Origin: Aerococcus mictus
Lineage (GTDB): Bacteria; Bacillota; Bacilli; Lactobacillales; Aerococcaceae
Length of the DNA stretch: 64,000 nucleotides
Direction of reading: 5' to 3'
Assembly (NCBI RefSeq): GCF_003286595.3
Contig: NZ_CP132985.1
Span: forward strand, 682,001-746,000
Shown piece by piece: positions 37,860 to 47,134 of this stretch. Both the position numbers and the translations under genes were made by a program. The notes below the pieces were generated by a model. It saw only the letters and a list, made by a program, of their open reading frames with translations. It was not told the DNA's origin and did no database searches. Position 1 is the first letter of the stretch. Each line of letters opens with the position of its first letter.

Positions 37860-39074
37860 ATGTCTGTCTGTGGAATGATTGTAGAATGGAATCCTTTTCA
37901 TAATGGCCATGCTTATTTGATCCAACAGCTTAAGGGCCGTCAACCGGATACAGTTATCATTGCCATAATGAGTGGCAATTATGTCCAAAGGGGTCAAGCA
38001 GCCTTGCTTTCTAAGTGGCATCGAGCGGAAGTCGCTTTGAAAAATGGCTGCGACTTGGTGGTCGAACTTCCCTTCTGGTATGCCGTTCAACCGGCTGACC
38101 TCTTCGCAGAAGGGGCAGTGGGTTGCCTACATGCACTGGGCTGCCAGCAATTAGCTTTTGGTAGTGAGCTAGAGGATTTTTCCCCCTACCAAGAATTAGC
38201 TCAATGGGTGAGTGATCATGAGGAAACGGTGGCTTTGAAACAGCAAAATGAAGCCTTTCATGCCAATAATTATGGCAAGAGCTCGATTAGTCTCCTAGCT
38301 GATTTAGTGGCGGACGTTCCTGAATTAAGGCATTTAAAGATCGATTTCACTGATAACAGTAATGTCTTATTAGCCTATTCTTACGCCAAGGCCAATGCTA
38401 AGTATCAAGCGCCCATGTCCCTAACTGCAATCAAGCGAAAAGGAAGTCAGCACCGAGACCAAGACATGAGCCCAGGGGCTAATTATGCTTCCAGTACCAG
38501 TATTAGGAAGGCTCTACTGGAAGATCAGGTAGATTGCCGTCAGCTCGACTGGCTGATGCCTAAGGCGATGGTGGAAAAGCTTGAATTAGTCAATTATGAC
38601 AGTTCTTGGTCAGTTTTGTACCCCTTATTGCGTTATAAAATCTTATCTGAATCCCGTCAAAAGCTGGCAGACTATTATCAAGTTTACGAAGGAATTGAAA
38701 AAAAATTTATTGAATCCGCCCGGCGGGAGACCTGCTATGCCGATTTTCTCAATCGGGTTACCAATAAAAAATGGTCTAAGTACCGGATCCAACGGGCGCT
38801 CTTGATGATTTTTTTAGGGGTTTCTGACCAGGAAATGCAGGATCATTTAAAAAAACGTCAACCTCTCTATCTTTTAGGGGCTAATGCTAGGGGAAGAAAA
38901 TATTTAAAAGGCTTAGAAATTACAGATCCATCTTCTTATGCTATGATAAACCGTGTAGGCAAGGATGAAAGTAAGGCCTGGCCTTTATGGATTCGTGTGG
39001 ATGAAATCTATCAGCAAGTAGTTATGAAAAGTAAAGAAAGTCAACTTTTCGCTCATCCTCCGATCATGTTATAA
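37860..39074 (+). CDS. tmcAL: tRNA(Met) cytidine acetate ligase TmcAL
   Basis: 404 residues of the nucleotidyltransferase family once called YlbM. TmcAL activates acetate with ATP and makes N4-acetylcytidine at the wobble base of elongator tRNA-Met. The nucleotidyl motif is VEWNPFHNGHAYL (HxGH), with MSGNYVQRGQ and FGSELED typical of the family. The AAGGAGG site is ten bases before the ATG. In B. subtilis ylbM sits by ylbN and rpmF; the same order holds here. The family is secure; activity is carried over from the characterised B. subtilis enzyme. Confidence 0.93.
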   Translation: MSVCGMIVEWNPFHNGHAYLIQQLKGRQPDTVIIAIMSGNYVQRGQAALLSKWHRAEVALKNGCDLVVELPFWYAVQPADLFAEGAVGCLHALGCQQLAFGSELEDFSPYQELAQWVSDHEETVALKQQNEAFHANNYGKSSISLLADLVADVPELRHLKIDFTDNSNVLLAYSYAKANAKYQAPMSLTAIKRKGSQHRDQDMSPGANYASSTSIRKALLEDQVDCRQLDWLMPKAMVEKLELVNYDSSWSVLYPLLRYKILSESRQKLADYYQVYEGIEKKFIESARRETCYADFLNRVTNKKWSKYRIQRALLMIFLGVSDQEMQDHLKKRQPLYLLGANARGRKYLKGLEITDPSSYAMINRVGKDESKAWPLWIRVDEIYQQVVMKSKESQLFAHPPIML

Positions 39075-39125
39075 AAAATAGTGGAAAGGGAGCAAGTAGA
39101 GAAAAAGATTGTCAAGGAAATAACA

Positions 39126-39154
39126 TTGACAAAGCGATTGAAAATCGGTATAAT
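39126..39154 (+). promoter_or_regulatory. yceD-rpmF promoter
   Basis: Consensus TTGACA and TATAAT with an ideal 17-base spacer. It is one of the strongest promoters in the window, as expected for a ribosomal protein gene. Confidence 0.9.
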
Positions 39155-39179
39155 TTTTCTTGTTGCTTAATGGTGGTCA

Positions 39180-39734
39180 ATGATGAAATGGTCTTTTCAA
39201 GAACTCCGTATAAAAGCCCAAGATCCCTTAAAGGTTGATAAGACCTTGGACCTTAAAGCTGATTTAATGAATAAAAATCAAGAAGTCCTCGACTTATCAC
39301 CAGTAAAGGTTCAAGGGTATTTGATATACGACGATCATACAGTATTGGCTCAATTAGAAATAGCTTTAACTATAACGCTCCCATCTTCACGGTCTCTTGA
39401 ACCGGTAGATGTGGCAATGCAGTTTCCAATTCGAGAACGCTATATTGAATCAGGTTGGCAAAGTGAACTTGTCCAAGACGAGGACAACTTAGTCATTGAA
39501 CTTGAGGATAATACAGTGGATTTGGGGAGGGCCATTGTTGATAATATCATCACACATATCCCTCTTAAACGATTGACGCCTGATGAGTTGGAAGCAACAG
39601 AATTACCATCTGGCGACGATTGGAATTTAATGACAGAAGCTTCATTTCAAAATGATGAAAAAAAATCGGATCAAATCGATCCTCGCTTTGCCAAGTTGAA
39701 GGATCTATTGAGCGATAATACTTCTGAATCATAA
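39180..39734 (+). CDS. yceD: YceD family (DUF177) protein
   Basis: 184 residues of the YceD/DUF177 family, a small protein almost always encoded directly before rpmF and linked to 23S rRNA accumulation and 50S assembly. Visible are the N-terminal MKWSFQELR, the middle block VKVQGYLIYDDHTVLAQLEI, and the C-terminal acidic DPRFAKLKDLL. Two adjacent ATGs (39180 and 39183) are possible; GGTGG lies just upstream. It is 29 bases from rpmF under the same strong promoter. The molecular role is not well defined. Confidence 0.9.
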   Translation: MMKWSFQELRIKAQDPLKVDKTLDLKADLMNKNQEVLDLSPVKVQGYLIYDDHTVLAQLEIALTITLPSSRSLEPVDVAMQFPIRERYIESGWQSELVQDEDNLVIELEDNTVDLGRAIVDNIITHIPLKRLTPDELEATELPSGDDWNLMTEASFQNDEKKSDQIDPRFAKLKDLLSDNTSES

Positions 39735-39763
39735 TCTGAAACTAATTAGGAGGTGTAATGGAG

Positions 39764-39952
39764 ATGGCAGTACCAAAACGTAAAACATCAAAACAAAGAA
39801 AACGCAAACGCCGTACTCATTACAAGTTGGAAGTTCCAGGAATGGTTACTTGTCCAAATTGTGGTGAATACCGTAAGTCACATCATGTCTGCCCAAGTTG
39901 TGGATACTACGATGGCCAAGACGTGATGTCTAATAATGAAGATGCAGAATAA
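39764..39952 (+). CDS. rpmF: 50S ribosomal protein L32
   Basis: 62 residues of L32, a small basic protein of the large subunit. It carries the zinc-ribbon form, with Cys pairs [12 protein letters not shown] and [12 protein letters not shown] 39764 gives the canonical [15 protein letters not shown] start with GGAGG ten bases upstream; the ATG at 39758 is only four bases from that site. The C-terminal acidic tail is slightly longer than usual. It is followed by a terminator hairpin. Confidence 0.97.
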   Translation: MAVPKRKTSKQRKRKRRTHYKLEVPGMVTCPNCGEYRKSHHVCPSCGYYDGQDVMSNNEDAE

Positions 39953-39965
39953 TGATTCTGCTGTG

Positions 39966-39999
39966 AGAGGTTGGGACATAAGTTCTGATCTCTTTTTTT
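39966..39999 (+). terminator. rpmF terminator, TTGGGAC-type
   Basis: AGAGGTTGGGAC pairs with GTTCTGATCTCT through 12 positions, several of them GU, with loop ATAA and a T-run. It resembles the hairpins at 19661 and 23321. Confidence 0.8.
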
Positions 40000-40195
40000 A
40001 TTTTTAGTTTATTACTCTCTTATCCGAGTCTTAAACAGTTTAGGTCTGTGGCTACTTAGCGAAAGGGCTTTTGCTTTTTTTGACTTTAGGTTAGTATATA
40101 GATGTCATTTTGAGAGAGCTGGCATTAGTCAGCCTATTTAATCAACCCAGTTTGTCCACTATTTTTTAGCCTTTACATACTAAGGAGGTCAGCCG

Positions 40196-40567
40196 ATGTC
40201 GTTTTCATGGACAGAAATTATTATTTATCTTATGCCATTTTTAACTTTATTTTTAGCCCTTTATTTTCGTCAGTATTTAAATGATGGACGGCATATCCAC
40301 TTGTTGCCCATCGATGTCATGCATCCTATACTATGGTTATGCTTCCATTATTTAACCGAGACCATTTTTTATTTTTCCTTACTTCCCTTGTATTTTATTA
40401 TTTTAGGTATCCTGGGGCTTTGGGGCCTGTACCAGGAGGAAAAGCTGGAGGGAATTTTTTGCTGGACTCGTTTCTTTAGGAAACTCTCCAAACGTCTCTT
40501 TGTTCTGACCTCTATTTCTTACTTGCTCATGCTTATTGTCCGTTTTATCCAAGTTATCATCAAGTAG
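40196..40567 (+). CDS. DUF3397 family membrane protein
   Basis: 123 residues with four predicted membrane helices (about 8-25, 42-60, 63-80, 100-120) and basic loops such as RFFRKLSKR. It matches the DUF3397 family, small membrane proteins that occur just upstream of mraZ in Lactobacillales and Bacillales. No function is known. The AAGGAGG site is about eight bases before the ATG. The 243 bases before it contain the rpmF terminator and otherwise nothing recognised. A terminator separates it from mraZ, so it is not in the division operon. Confidence 0.75.
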   Translation: MSFSWTEIIIYLMPFLTLFLALYFRQYLNDGRHIHLLPIDVMHPILWLCFHYLTETIFYFSLLPLYFIILGILGLWGLYQEEKLEGIFCWTRFFRKLSKRLFVLTSISYLLMLIVRFIQVIIK

Positions 40568-40595
40568 GTCTTTTTTGTAAATACTAGAGTGAATA

Positions 40596-40640
40596 GCTCA
40601 GGTGAGAAAGTAAATTCTGCTTTCTTGCTTGAGCTTTTTT
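40596..40640 (+). terminator. Terminator before mraZ
   Basis: A 15-bp stem (40596-40610 with 40620-40634, including GU pairs) is followed by six T. It insulates the division cluster from upstream transcription. Confidence 0.85.
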
Positions 40641-40658
40641 GCTGCCTTTTTTAGAAAA

Positions 40659-40722
40659 GTGGAGGATGTGGTAAAAATTCAAAAATATTTGGGGAATAAT
40701 GGAGGATTGTGGAGGATTGTGG
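40659..40722 (+). promoter_or_regulatory. MraZ operator repeats
   Basis: Copies of TGGAGGATTGTGG occur at 40700-40712 and 40710-40722, so the GTGG cores are 10 bp apart, one helical turn. A shorter copy (TGGAGGATGTGG) is at 40660-40671. MraZ is known to bind GTG-type direct repeats in front of its own gene, so these are its likely autoregulatory site. Confidence 0.75.
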
Positions 40723-40736
40723 TAAACTAATATTAT
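40707..40736 (+). promoter_or_regulatory. mraZ (dcw cluster) promoter
   Basis: TTGTGG and TATTAT are 18 bases apart. The -35 box lies within the MraZ repeats, consistent with repression by occlusion. Confidence 0.55.
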
Positions 40737-40780
40737 CTTAGTAAGCTAGGCGGACCAGGGACACAGAAAGGCGAAAAATT

Positions 40781-41212
40781 ATGTTAATGGGAGAATATAA
40801 ACATAATATCGACAGCAAGGGTCGCCTGATTATGCCCGCTAAATTGCGCGATGATTTAGGGGAGCGTTTTGTAATTACTCGCGGCTTGGATGGCTGTATT
40901 TTTGGTTATCCGAAAGCTACCTGGGACCTGGTCCAGGAAAAGTTAAAACAACTTCCCTTAGCTAAGAAGGATGCCCGGGCCTTTACCCGTTTTTTTTACT
41001 CAGCTGCCCAAGAGGTAGAACTGGATAAGCAAGGGCGGATTAATATTCCCCAAACCTTGATCGATTTTGCTCATTTAGAAAAGGCCTGTCGCGTGATTGG
41101 TGTCAGTGAACGGATAGAAATCTGGGATGAAGGCCGCTGGCTAGCAGAAGCTGAGTCGCTTTCAGATAATTTTGAAGATATTGCAGAAAACCTGTTTGAT
41201 TTTGGTCTTTAG
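40781..41212 (+). CDS. mraZ: Transcriptional regulator MraZ
   Basis: 143 residues with two AbrB-like MraZ half-domains. The N-terminal one reads [20 protein letters not shown] and the C-terminal one [16 protein letters not shown]; the DxKGRxxxP type motif is the DNA-binding signature. MraZ forms ring-shaped oligomers and controls the division and cell wall cluster by binding direct repeats near its promoter, which are visible just upstream. The ribosome site is GAAAGGCG. It is the first gene of the dcw cluster, 15 bases before rsmH. Confidence 0.97.
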   Translation: MLMGEYKHNIDSKGRLIMPAKLRDDLGERFVITRGLDGCIFGYPKATWDLVQEKLKQLPLAKKDARAFTRFFYSAAQEVELDKQGRINIPQTLIDFAHLEKACRVIGVSERIEIWDEGRWLAEAESLSDNFEDIAENLFDFGL

Positions 41213-41227
41213 GAGAAGGAGGCCCCT

Positions 41228-42184
41228 ATGTCAGAAACATTTCATCATATTACGGTTCTTTTAAAAGAAACGGTTGATGCCTTAAATGTTAAAGAAGATG
41301 GTTCTTATGTCGATTGCACCTTGGGAGGCGGCGGTCATACCAGCTATCTCTTAAGTAAACTATCAGCCAAGGGTCGCCTTTATGCTTTTGACCAAGATAT
41401 CCAGGCCATCAACCATGCTAAGGACCGCTTCGCTGATGCGATTGCAGCTGGGCAACTGACTTTGATCCATGCTAATTTTGCTCAGTTAGAAGAGCAACTT
41501 GCCCAAAGAGGCGTTAAGCAAGTTGACGGTATTCTTTATGACTTAGGCGTGTCTTCCCCGCAATTAGATGATAGAGAGCGGGGCTTTTCCTATAAGCAGG
41601 ATGCTCCTTTAGATATGCGGATGGACCAAAGTCAATCATTGACTGCTAAAGAAGTGGTTAATGAATGGTCTTATGCCGATTTAGTTCGCATCCTCAAACG
41701 CTATGGTGAGGAAAAGTTTGCCAAGGCCATTGCGCGTAACATTGAAAACCACCGCCAAAAGGCAGCTATTACTCGGACAGCTGAATTAGTGGAAATTATC
41801 AAAGAAGCCATTCCCGCTCCCGCCCGCCGCAAGGGCGGTCACCCAGCTAAACGCAGTTTTCAAGCCATCCGTATTGCAGTCAATGACGAATTGGGAGCCA
41901 TTGAAAGTTCCTTAAGTCAGGGTTTGCAATTGATAAAGGTTGAGGGGCGGATTGCAGCCATTAGTTTTCAGTCCTTGGAAGACCGAATTGTTAAGGTCAT
42001 GTTTAAAGAGGCCAGCACTGTGGATAATCTTCCTAGCCAGTTGCCCTTATTGGAAAGCCAACTGCCCCAAGCTAAGTTTCGTCTAGTAAATAAAAAACCG
42101 ATTTATCCCAGCCAGGAAGAATTAGACAAGAATTCACGGGCACAAAGCGCCAAGTTACGTGTCATTGAACGGGTATCGGAGTAA
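41228..42184 (+). CDS. rsmH: 16S rRNA (cytosine-N4)-methyltransferase RsmH
   Basis: 318 residues of the RsmH/MraW family, which methylates C1402 of 16S rRNA. The SAM site is [17 protein letters not shown], and the family block [22 protein letters not shown] is followed by PLDMRMDQ. The C-terminus has SFHSLEDR-like [18 protein letters not shown] lies about six bases before the ATG. It occupies the standard second place of the cluster. Length is normal. Confidence 0.97.
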   Translation: MSETFHHITVLLKETVDALNVKEDGSYVDCTLGGGGHTSYLLSKLSAKGRLYAFDQDIQAINHAKDRFADAIAAGQLTLIHANFAQLEEQLAQRGVKQVDGILYDLGVSSPQLDDRERGFSYKQDAPLDMRMDQSQSLTAKEVVNEWSYADLVRILKRYGEEKFAKAIARNIENHRQKAAITRTAELVEIIKEAIPAPARRKGGHPAKRSFQAIRIAVNDELGAIESSLSQGLQLIKVEGRIAAISFQSLEDRIVKVMFKEASTVDNLPSQLPLLESQLPQAKFRLVNKKPIYPSQEELDKNSRAQSAKLRVIERVSE

Positions 42185-42203
42185 TTTGAGAGGAGTCGTT
42201 AAT

Positions 42204-42614
42204 GTGTCATCACCAGCACTTGAAAGAGAGAAAGCTAAACTTCAATATGCCCTGCCTAAGGAGGAAATTGATCATAGGTATAGTCATTCAGCAAAATCTT
42301 TAAATGGTCACTACCATGTAGAGACCTCTACTTTTTTTACGGGAAAAGATTTTTTGCTTTCAGCAGGAATGATTCTCTTTTTAATGGTGGCGATTTTTTG
42401 GCTGATTAATGCACGTTCATCAGTGGACGCTAAAAGACAAGAATTACAAAATGTGCAAAGAGAAACCCAGGCCTTAAAAACGGAAAAAGGTAATCTCCAA
42501 CAAGAAGTTAATGAACTATCTAGTTATGAAAGAGTTATGCAGTATGCCAAGGACAACGGCTTGAAGCTAGAAGAAGAAAATATAAGGAATGTCACCAATG
42601 AAACATCAAAATAG
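42204..42614 (+). CDS. ftsL: Cell division protein FtsL
   Basis: 136 residues with a short cytoplasmic tail, one membrane helix (DFLLSAGMILFLMVAIFWL) and an extracellular coiled coil (VDAKRQELQNVQRETQ). This is the FtsL topology; it partners DivIB and DivIC at the septum to activate septal wall synthesis. Sequence identity in the family is low, so position between rsmH and the PBP gene matters. GTG 42204 is chosen for its AGAGGAG site; an upstream in-frame ATG would lie inside rsmH. The end overlaps the next gene by 17 bases. Confidence 0.88.
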   Translation: MSSPALEREKAKLQYALPKEEIDHRYSHSAKSLNGHYHVETSTFFTGKDFLLSAGMILFLMVAIFWLINARSSVDAKRQELQNVQRETQALKTEKGNLQQEVNELSSYERVMQYAKDNGLKLEEENIRNVTNETSK

Positions 42615-44754
42615 CAAGCAAAACCGTTTACAATTTCTGCATATCATGATGCTTTTGGTTAGTTTTATTTTTGTCCTCTTTGTAGGGAGACTAGCTTATA
42701 TCATGCTGGGTGGAGAAGTTGATGGGGTGGACTTAAGAGCAAGTGCACAGCAACAATATGGAAGAAGTAGTATTCAATTGGCTAAACGTGGGACCATCTA
42801 TGATGTTGGTGGTAACGCGATAGCTACGGATGCTACTTCTTATAATTTATACGCTGTTTTAACCTCCGCTTGGGCCGATGAAGGCGCCGAACCCATCCAT
42901 GTTCCTGATGATCAAAAAGAGCACACAGCAGAAGTTTTAAGTAAGCATATTGATATGTCAAAAGAAGACATCCTCAAACAATTAAACACGGAAAATGCCA
43001 CTCAAATTGAATTTGGCCAAGCTGGGAAAAACCTTTCCTATGCGAAAATGCAAGAGATTCAAAATGAAAACCTGCAAGGGATCCACTTTGACCCCCAACC
43101 TTCCCGCCTATATCCCTCGGGAATCTTTGCCTCTCACGTGATTGGTTATGCCCAATTTCAAGAAGCGGAAAATCCCCTGGATAGTCGCCTCGTGGGGCAA
43201 TTAGGCTTAGAGAAGAGCTTAGACTCCCATCTGGCAGGAAAGAATGCTATCAAAGACTACCAGGCTGGCCATGACCAAGTCGCTGTCAATGATGCCAATA
43301 GTGATGATAATGAAGCGGCTAACAGTGAAGCTAAAGATGGCTTAGATGTCTACACGACCATCGATACCCGTTTACAAACCTACCTAGAGGGTTTGATGTC
43401 TAACATCTATGATAATTACCATCCTGAATCGATGACAGCCATGTTGGTTGAGCCTTCTACTGGGAATGTTCTGGCAGCCAGCCAACGACCGACTTTTAAC
43501 ATGCAAACCCGCAAAGGGATTGAAGATATGTGGACCAATCTTTTGGTTGGTGAAGCCTTTGAACCCGGGTCGGTTATTAAGGTTTTGACCATTGCTGCTG
43601 CTATTGAAGAAGGGGTGTTTGATCCTGATGCTACCTATCAATCGGGGAGTATTATTGTGGATGGTATCCGCATTAGTGACTGGAATAAGGTCGGTTGGGG
43701 AACCATTACCCAGTTAGAAGGATTATCCCAATCATCTAACGTGCTTGTGGTAAAATTGGTTCAAGCCATGGGCTATGATACCTGGCATAAGTATATGGTG
43801 GAATTTGGCTTAACTCAGAAACCTAATTCAGGTTTCTCTGATGAGATAGCGGGTTCGATGAATTATGATGAAGAACTCCAAAAGGCCAATACCGCTTTTG
43901 GACAAGGAATCCAAGTCACTCCTTGGGCCTTAATGCAAGCTTATACCGCAGTCGGTAACGGTGGCAAGATGATGAAATTACATGTAATAGACCGCCTTGA
44001 AAAAGAAGATGGCAGTATTGAAGTTGTCAAACCAGAAGTGATTTCCTCACCGATTTCTGAAGAAACCGCTCAAAAAACCTTGAAAGCTTTGGAGTCCATC
44101 GTCTATGCCCCAACTGGTACTGGTAAAATCTATGATGTTGAAGGTACTCGTCTGGCGGTTAAGACCGGGACAGCAGAAATTTTTGATGAAAAAGCGGGGC
44201 GTTACTTATCTGGTGAATCGAATTATTTACATTCTGTTGTCGGCTTTGCACCTTCCGATCATCCCCAATACATTTTATACTTAACCCTAAAGAAACCATC
44301 TCCTTCAGCAGGAAAGTTGGCTCAGGTACAACTTTCAGAAATCTTTGTTCCCTTTATGAAAAGGGCGATGGAATATGGGAAGTTAGATCAATCCGACCAA
44401 GCGCATTTAACGGCAGTGCCTAATGTGGTTAACAGCAGTATCCAAAGTGGCCAGCAAACCATGCAGGGAAATGGCTTTGTCAACGTTGAAGTGATTGGTG
44501 ACGGAGATAAGGTGATTGAACAATTTCCACAAGCGGGGACTAGACGATCTTTAGATAATCGTGTTTATCTCTTAACCAACGGGCATGTGGAAATGCCAAA
44601 CTTCCTTGGCTTAGAAAAGACAGAAGCTATTACCTTAGCACGTTTGTTAGGAATTAATCTCAAAGTGAATGGTGAAGGTAAAGTGATCAGTCAAAATATA
44701 GAACCTGGCCGGCCGATTTCTGATGGCCAGGGGCTTACTGTAGAATTACAATAA
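42598..44754 (+). CDS. pbpX: Penicillin-binding protein 2X-like septal transpeptidase
   Basis: 718 residues of a class B PBP. After a short cytoplasmic part and one membrane helix (IMMLLVSFIFVLFVGRLAY) come the dimerisation/pedestal domain and the transpeptidase domain. The catalytic Ser325 is in GSVIK, the SxN motif is SSN (in QSSNVLVV), and the KTG motif is at 522-524 (VKTGTAE). Two PASTA repeats end the protein (NVVNSSIQSGQQTM and MPNFLGLEKTEAI regions), as in pneumococcal PBP2X. It cross-links septal peptidoglycan and works with FtsW, which is not in this window. ATG 42598 has AAGGA upstream. Confidence 0.94.
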   Translation: MKHQNSKQNRLQFLHIMMLLVSFIFVLFVGRLAYIMLGGEVDGVDLRASAQQQYGRSSIQLAKRGTIYDVGGNAIATDATSYNLYAVLTSAWADEGAEPIHVPDDQKEHTAEVLSKHIDMSKEDILKQLNTENATQIEFGQAGKNLSYAKMQEIQNENLQGIHFDPQPSRLYPSGIFASHVIGYAQFQEAENPLDSRLVGQLGLEKSLDSHLAGKNAIKDYQAGHDQVAVNDANSDDNEAANSEAKDGLDVYTTIDTRLQTYLEGLMSNIYDNYHPESMTAMLVEPSTGNVLAASQRPTFNMQTRKGIEDMWTNLLVGEAFEPGSVIKVLTIAAAIEEGVFDPDATYQSGSIIVDGIRISDWNKVGWGTITQLEGLSQSSNVLVVKLVQAMGYDTWHKYMVEFGLTQKPNSGFSDEIAGSMNYDEELQKANTAFGQGIQVTPWALMQAYTAVGNGGKMMKLHVIDRLEKEDGSIEVVKPEVISSPISEETAQKTLKALESIVYAPTGTGKIYDVEGTRLAVKTGTAEIFDEKAGRYLSGESNYLHSVVGFAPSDHPQYILYLTLKKPSPSAGKLAQVQLSEIFVPFMKRAMEYGKLDQSDQAHLTAVPNVVNSSIQSGQQTMQGNGFVNVEVIGDGDKVIEQFPQAGTRRSLDNRVYLLTNGHVEMPNFLGLEKTEAITLARLLGINLKVNGEGKVISQNIEPGRPISDGQGLTVELQ

Positions 44755-44774
44755 TGAGAACGGGAGAATCATTT

Positions 44775-45722
44775 ATGCTATTTACCTTTATATTGAGTTT
44801 TGTAATAACGGTTATCTTAATACCGATCTTTATCCAATGGATGCATGCTAAACAATTTGGTCAGGAGATTTTAGCCATTGGTCCCAGCTGGCACAAGCAA
44901 AAAAGTGGCACCCCTACTATGGGAGGCTTAGTTTTCCTATTTGCTAGTTTGTTGGCCTTGACGATCCACAAACTTTGGAATCATTACTTTTCCCTTCCTC
45001 TGGTAATTCTAATGCTTTCCTTAGTTCTCTTCGCTGGGATCGGCTTTGTGGATGACTTTTTGAAAATTTTCAAAAAACAAAATGAAGGCCTAACATCGAA
45101 GCAAAAATTTTTATCCCAGCTTATGGCCTCGGCCGTTCTGATTCTGGCCATGTATTTTTCGGGGTTAAACTTTTCCTTACCGCTTCCCTTTGGCTTGAGT
45201 ACTTCATCTATTTTAGTGGTCTTTATTTTTGCGGTTTTTTGGATCACCGGCTTTTCCAATGCATTCAACCTCACCGATGGAATTGACGGTTTAGCCAGTG
45301 GTAACGGGATTATTAGCCTAACTGCCTATCTCATTATCTTTTTAAAACAAGGGCAGATGGATCTGGCGCTCTTCAACGTTGCCTTGATTGCTTCTTTGTT
45401 TGGTTTTCTAATCTTTAATATGAAAACCGCTAAAGTCTTTATGGGTGACGCTGGTTCATTGGCAATTGGCGCTAGCTTAGCGGTGATTAGCTTAATGACT
45501 GGAAATCCTTGGAGTTTATTAGTTTTCGGTTTTATTTACGTCGTGGAAACGGCTAGTGTCATGATTCAAGTGACTTATTTCAAAAAGACTGGCAAGCGCA
45601 TTTTCAAAATGACCCCCATCCACCATCATTTTGAAATGGAAGGCTGGAGTGAATGGAAAATTGACTTTGTTTTATGGGGCATTGCTGCAGCTTTAAGTGT
45701 TATCGGAATTTTTATTTTTTAG
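44775..45722 (+). CDS. mraY: Phospho-MurNAc-pentapeptide transferase MraY
   Basis: 315 residues, ten membrane helices. MraY moves phospho-MurNAc-pentapeptide to undecaprenyl phosphate, giving lipid I at the inner face of the membrane. Conserved blocks are KKSGTPTMGGL-like KQKSGTPTMGG, FVDDFLK, NLTDGIDGLASG, FMGDAGSLAIG and PIHHHFEMEGWSEWK. ATG 44775 is chosen for GGGAG eight bases upstream; an ATG at 44754 overlaps the PBP stop but lacks a site and would add seven residues. It is followed by murD after nine bases. Length is normal. Confidence 0.97.
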   Translation: MLFTFILSFVITVILIPIFIQWMHAKQFGQEILAIGPSWHKQKSGTPTMGGLVFLFASLLALTIHKLWNHYFSLPLVILMLSLVLFAGIGFVDDFLKIFKKQNEGLTSKQKFLSQLMASAVLILAMYFSGLNFSLPLPFGLSTSSILVVFIFAVFWITGFSNAFNLTDGIDGLASGNGIISLTAYLIIFLKQGQMDLALFNVALIASLFGFLIFNMKTAKVFMGDAGSLAIGASLAVISLMTGNPWSLLVFGFIYVVETASVMIQVTYFKKTGKRIFKMTPIHHHFEMEGWSEWKIDFVLWGIAAALSVIGIFIF

Positions 45723-45731
45723 GAGTATATT

Positions 45732-47120
45732 ATGGAGCAAACATCTAGTAAGCAAACAGTAAAGAATAAAAAGGTTTTGGTCTTAGGTTTGGCCAAAACG
45801 GGTCTGAGTGTGGTTAAGAAACTCGCTGCCGAAGGTGCGATTGTGACTGTCAATGATAAGCAGCCCCTAGATGAAAATAAAGCCGCCCAAGATCTTATTG
45901 AGCACAATGTTCGTATTATTTCTGGCTATCATCCTATTGAGCTCCTAGACGAGGACTTTGCTTTTATGGTCAAAAATCCTGGCATCCCTTATAGCAACCC
46001 CATGGTTCAAAGAGCCCAGGAGTTGAACTTACCGATTTATACCGATATCGAGCTTCTAGCCTGGTTTAACCAAGCGGAGGTCATTGGTATTACCGGATCA
46101 AATGGTAAGACAACCACTACCTCCTTATTGGGAGAGATCTTACAAGGCGCTAGGGAATTAACCGGAAAAACGGAAGTAGCCGGCAATATAGGAATACCGG
46201 CTTTAACCGCCAGCCAAGGATTAAGCAGTCAAGATCGTTTAGTATTGGAATTGTCCAGCTTTCAATTAATGGGAATTGAAACATTTCGTCCCCATATTGC
46301 AGCCATCATTGACCTCTACCCAACCCACTTAGACTATCATGGAAGTATTGAAAATTACCTCGCTGCCAAATGGCGGATTACTAAGAACCAAGGTCCAGAC
46401 GATTACTTACTATTAAACTATGACCAAGAAATCCTTTGGCAAAAGGCTAAGGAAAGTTCTGCCCAAGTTATTCCGATTTCGATAGAAAGTGAGTTGGAAA
46501 AAGGGGCATGGTATAATGAAAAAGAAGGGACCCTAATGTGGGGGAGTGAGACGGTCTTAAAACGAGAAGACCTCTTCTTACCTGGTAAACACAATGTTCA
46601 GAATGCCTTAGTCGCTCTTGCTATCGCTAAATTATTAGGCGTAAGCAATGCAAGTATCCAAGCAGCTTGTTCACAATTCCATGGAGTCAAACACCGGATT
46701 CAATTTGTTGATCAAATAAAAGACCGCCGCTTTTACAATGATTCCAAGGCGACCAATAATGAAGCCAGCATCACAGCCTTACGCAGTTTTAAAGAGTCCT
46801 TAGTATGGATAGCTGGTGGCTTGGACCGAGGAAATGGTGTGGAAGAGCTATTAAAAGAGCTAGGTCATGTGCATGCCCTAGTAGCTATGGGAGAAACCCA
46901 GGATAAATTTATCGATCTCGCTAATAAGGCAGGAATTTCTCAAATTAGTGTCGCTAAAAATATTGAAGAGGCGACCCAAGCTGCTTACCGTTTAAGCCAG
47001 CCAGGAGATGTGATTCTTTTATCCCCTGCCTGTGCTTCTTGGGACCAATACCCTAATTTTGAAGTGCGTGGTCAACGCTTTATCGATGCAGTAGCAGAAT
47101 TAAAGAATCAGGAAAGCTAA
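45732..47120 (+). CDS. murD: UDP-N-acetylmuramoylalanine--D-glutamate ligase
   Basis: 462 residues of the Mur ligase family. MurD adds D-Glu to UDP-MurNAc-L-Ala. The N-terminal UDP-binding part has VLVLGLAKTGLSVVK, the ATP loop is TGSNGKTTTTSLLG, and the central and C-terminal domains show LELSSFQLMG and FYNDSKATNNEAS. The GGAG site is seven bases before the ATG. It lies in the usual mraY-murD-murG order. All expected motifs are intact. Confidence 0.97.
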   Translation: MEQTSSKQTVKNKKVLVLGLAKTGLSVVKKLAAEGAIVTVNDKQPLDENKAAQDLIEHNVRIISGYHPIELLDEDFAFMVKNPGIPYSNPMVQRAQELNLPIYTDIELLAWFNQAEVIGITGSNGKTTTTSLLGEILQGARELTGKTEVAGNIGIPALTASQGLSSQDRLVLELSSFQLMGIETFRPHIAAIIDLYPTHLDYHGSIENYLAAKWRITKNQGPDDYLLLNYDQEILWQKAKESSAQVIPISIESELEKGAWYNEKEGTLMWGSETVLKREDLFLPGKHNVQNALVALAIAKLLGVSNASIQAACSQFHGVKHRIQFVDQIKDRRFYNDSKATNNEASITALRSFKESLVWIAGGLDRGNGVEELLKELGHVHALVAMGETQDKFIDLANKAGISQISVAKNIEEATQAAYRLSQPGDVILLSPACASWDQYPNFEVRGQRFIDAVAELKNQES

Positions 47121-47134
47121 AAAGGAGTTTTACT

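Noticed and set aside
42202..42210. ATG at 42202 as ftsL start
   Set aside because: It is out of frame with the FtsL coding sequence; GTG 42204 is in frame and has a ribosome site.
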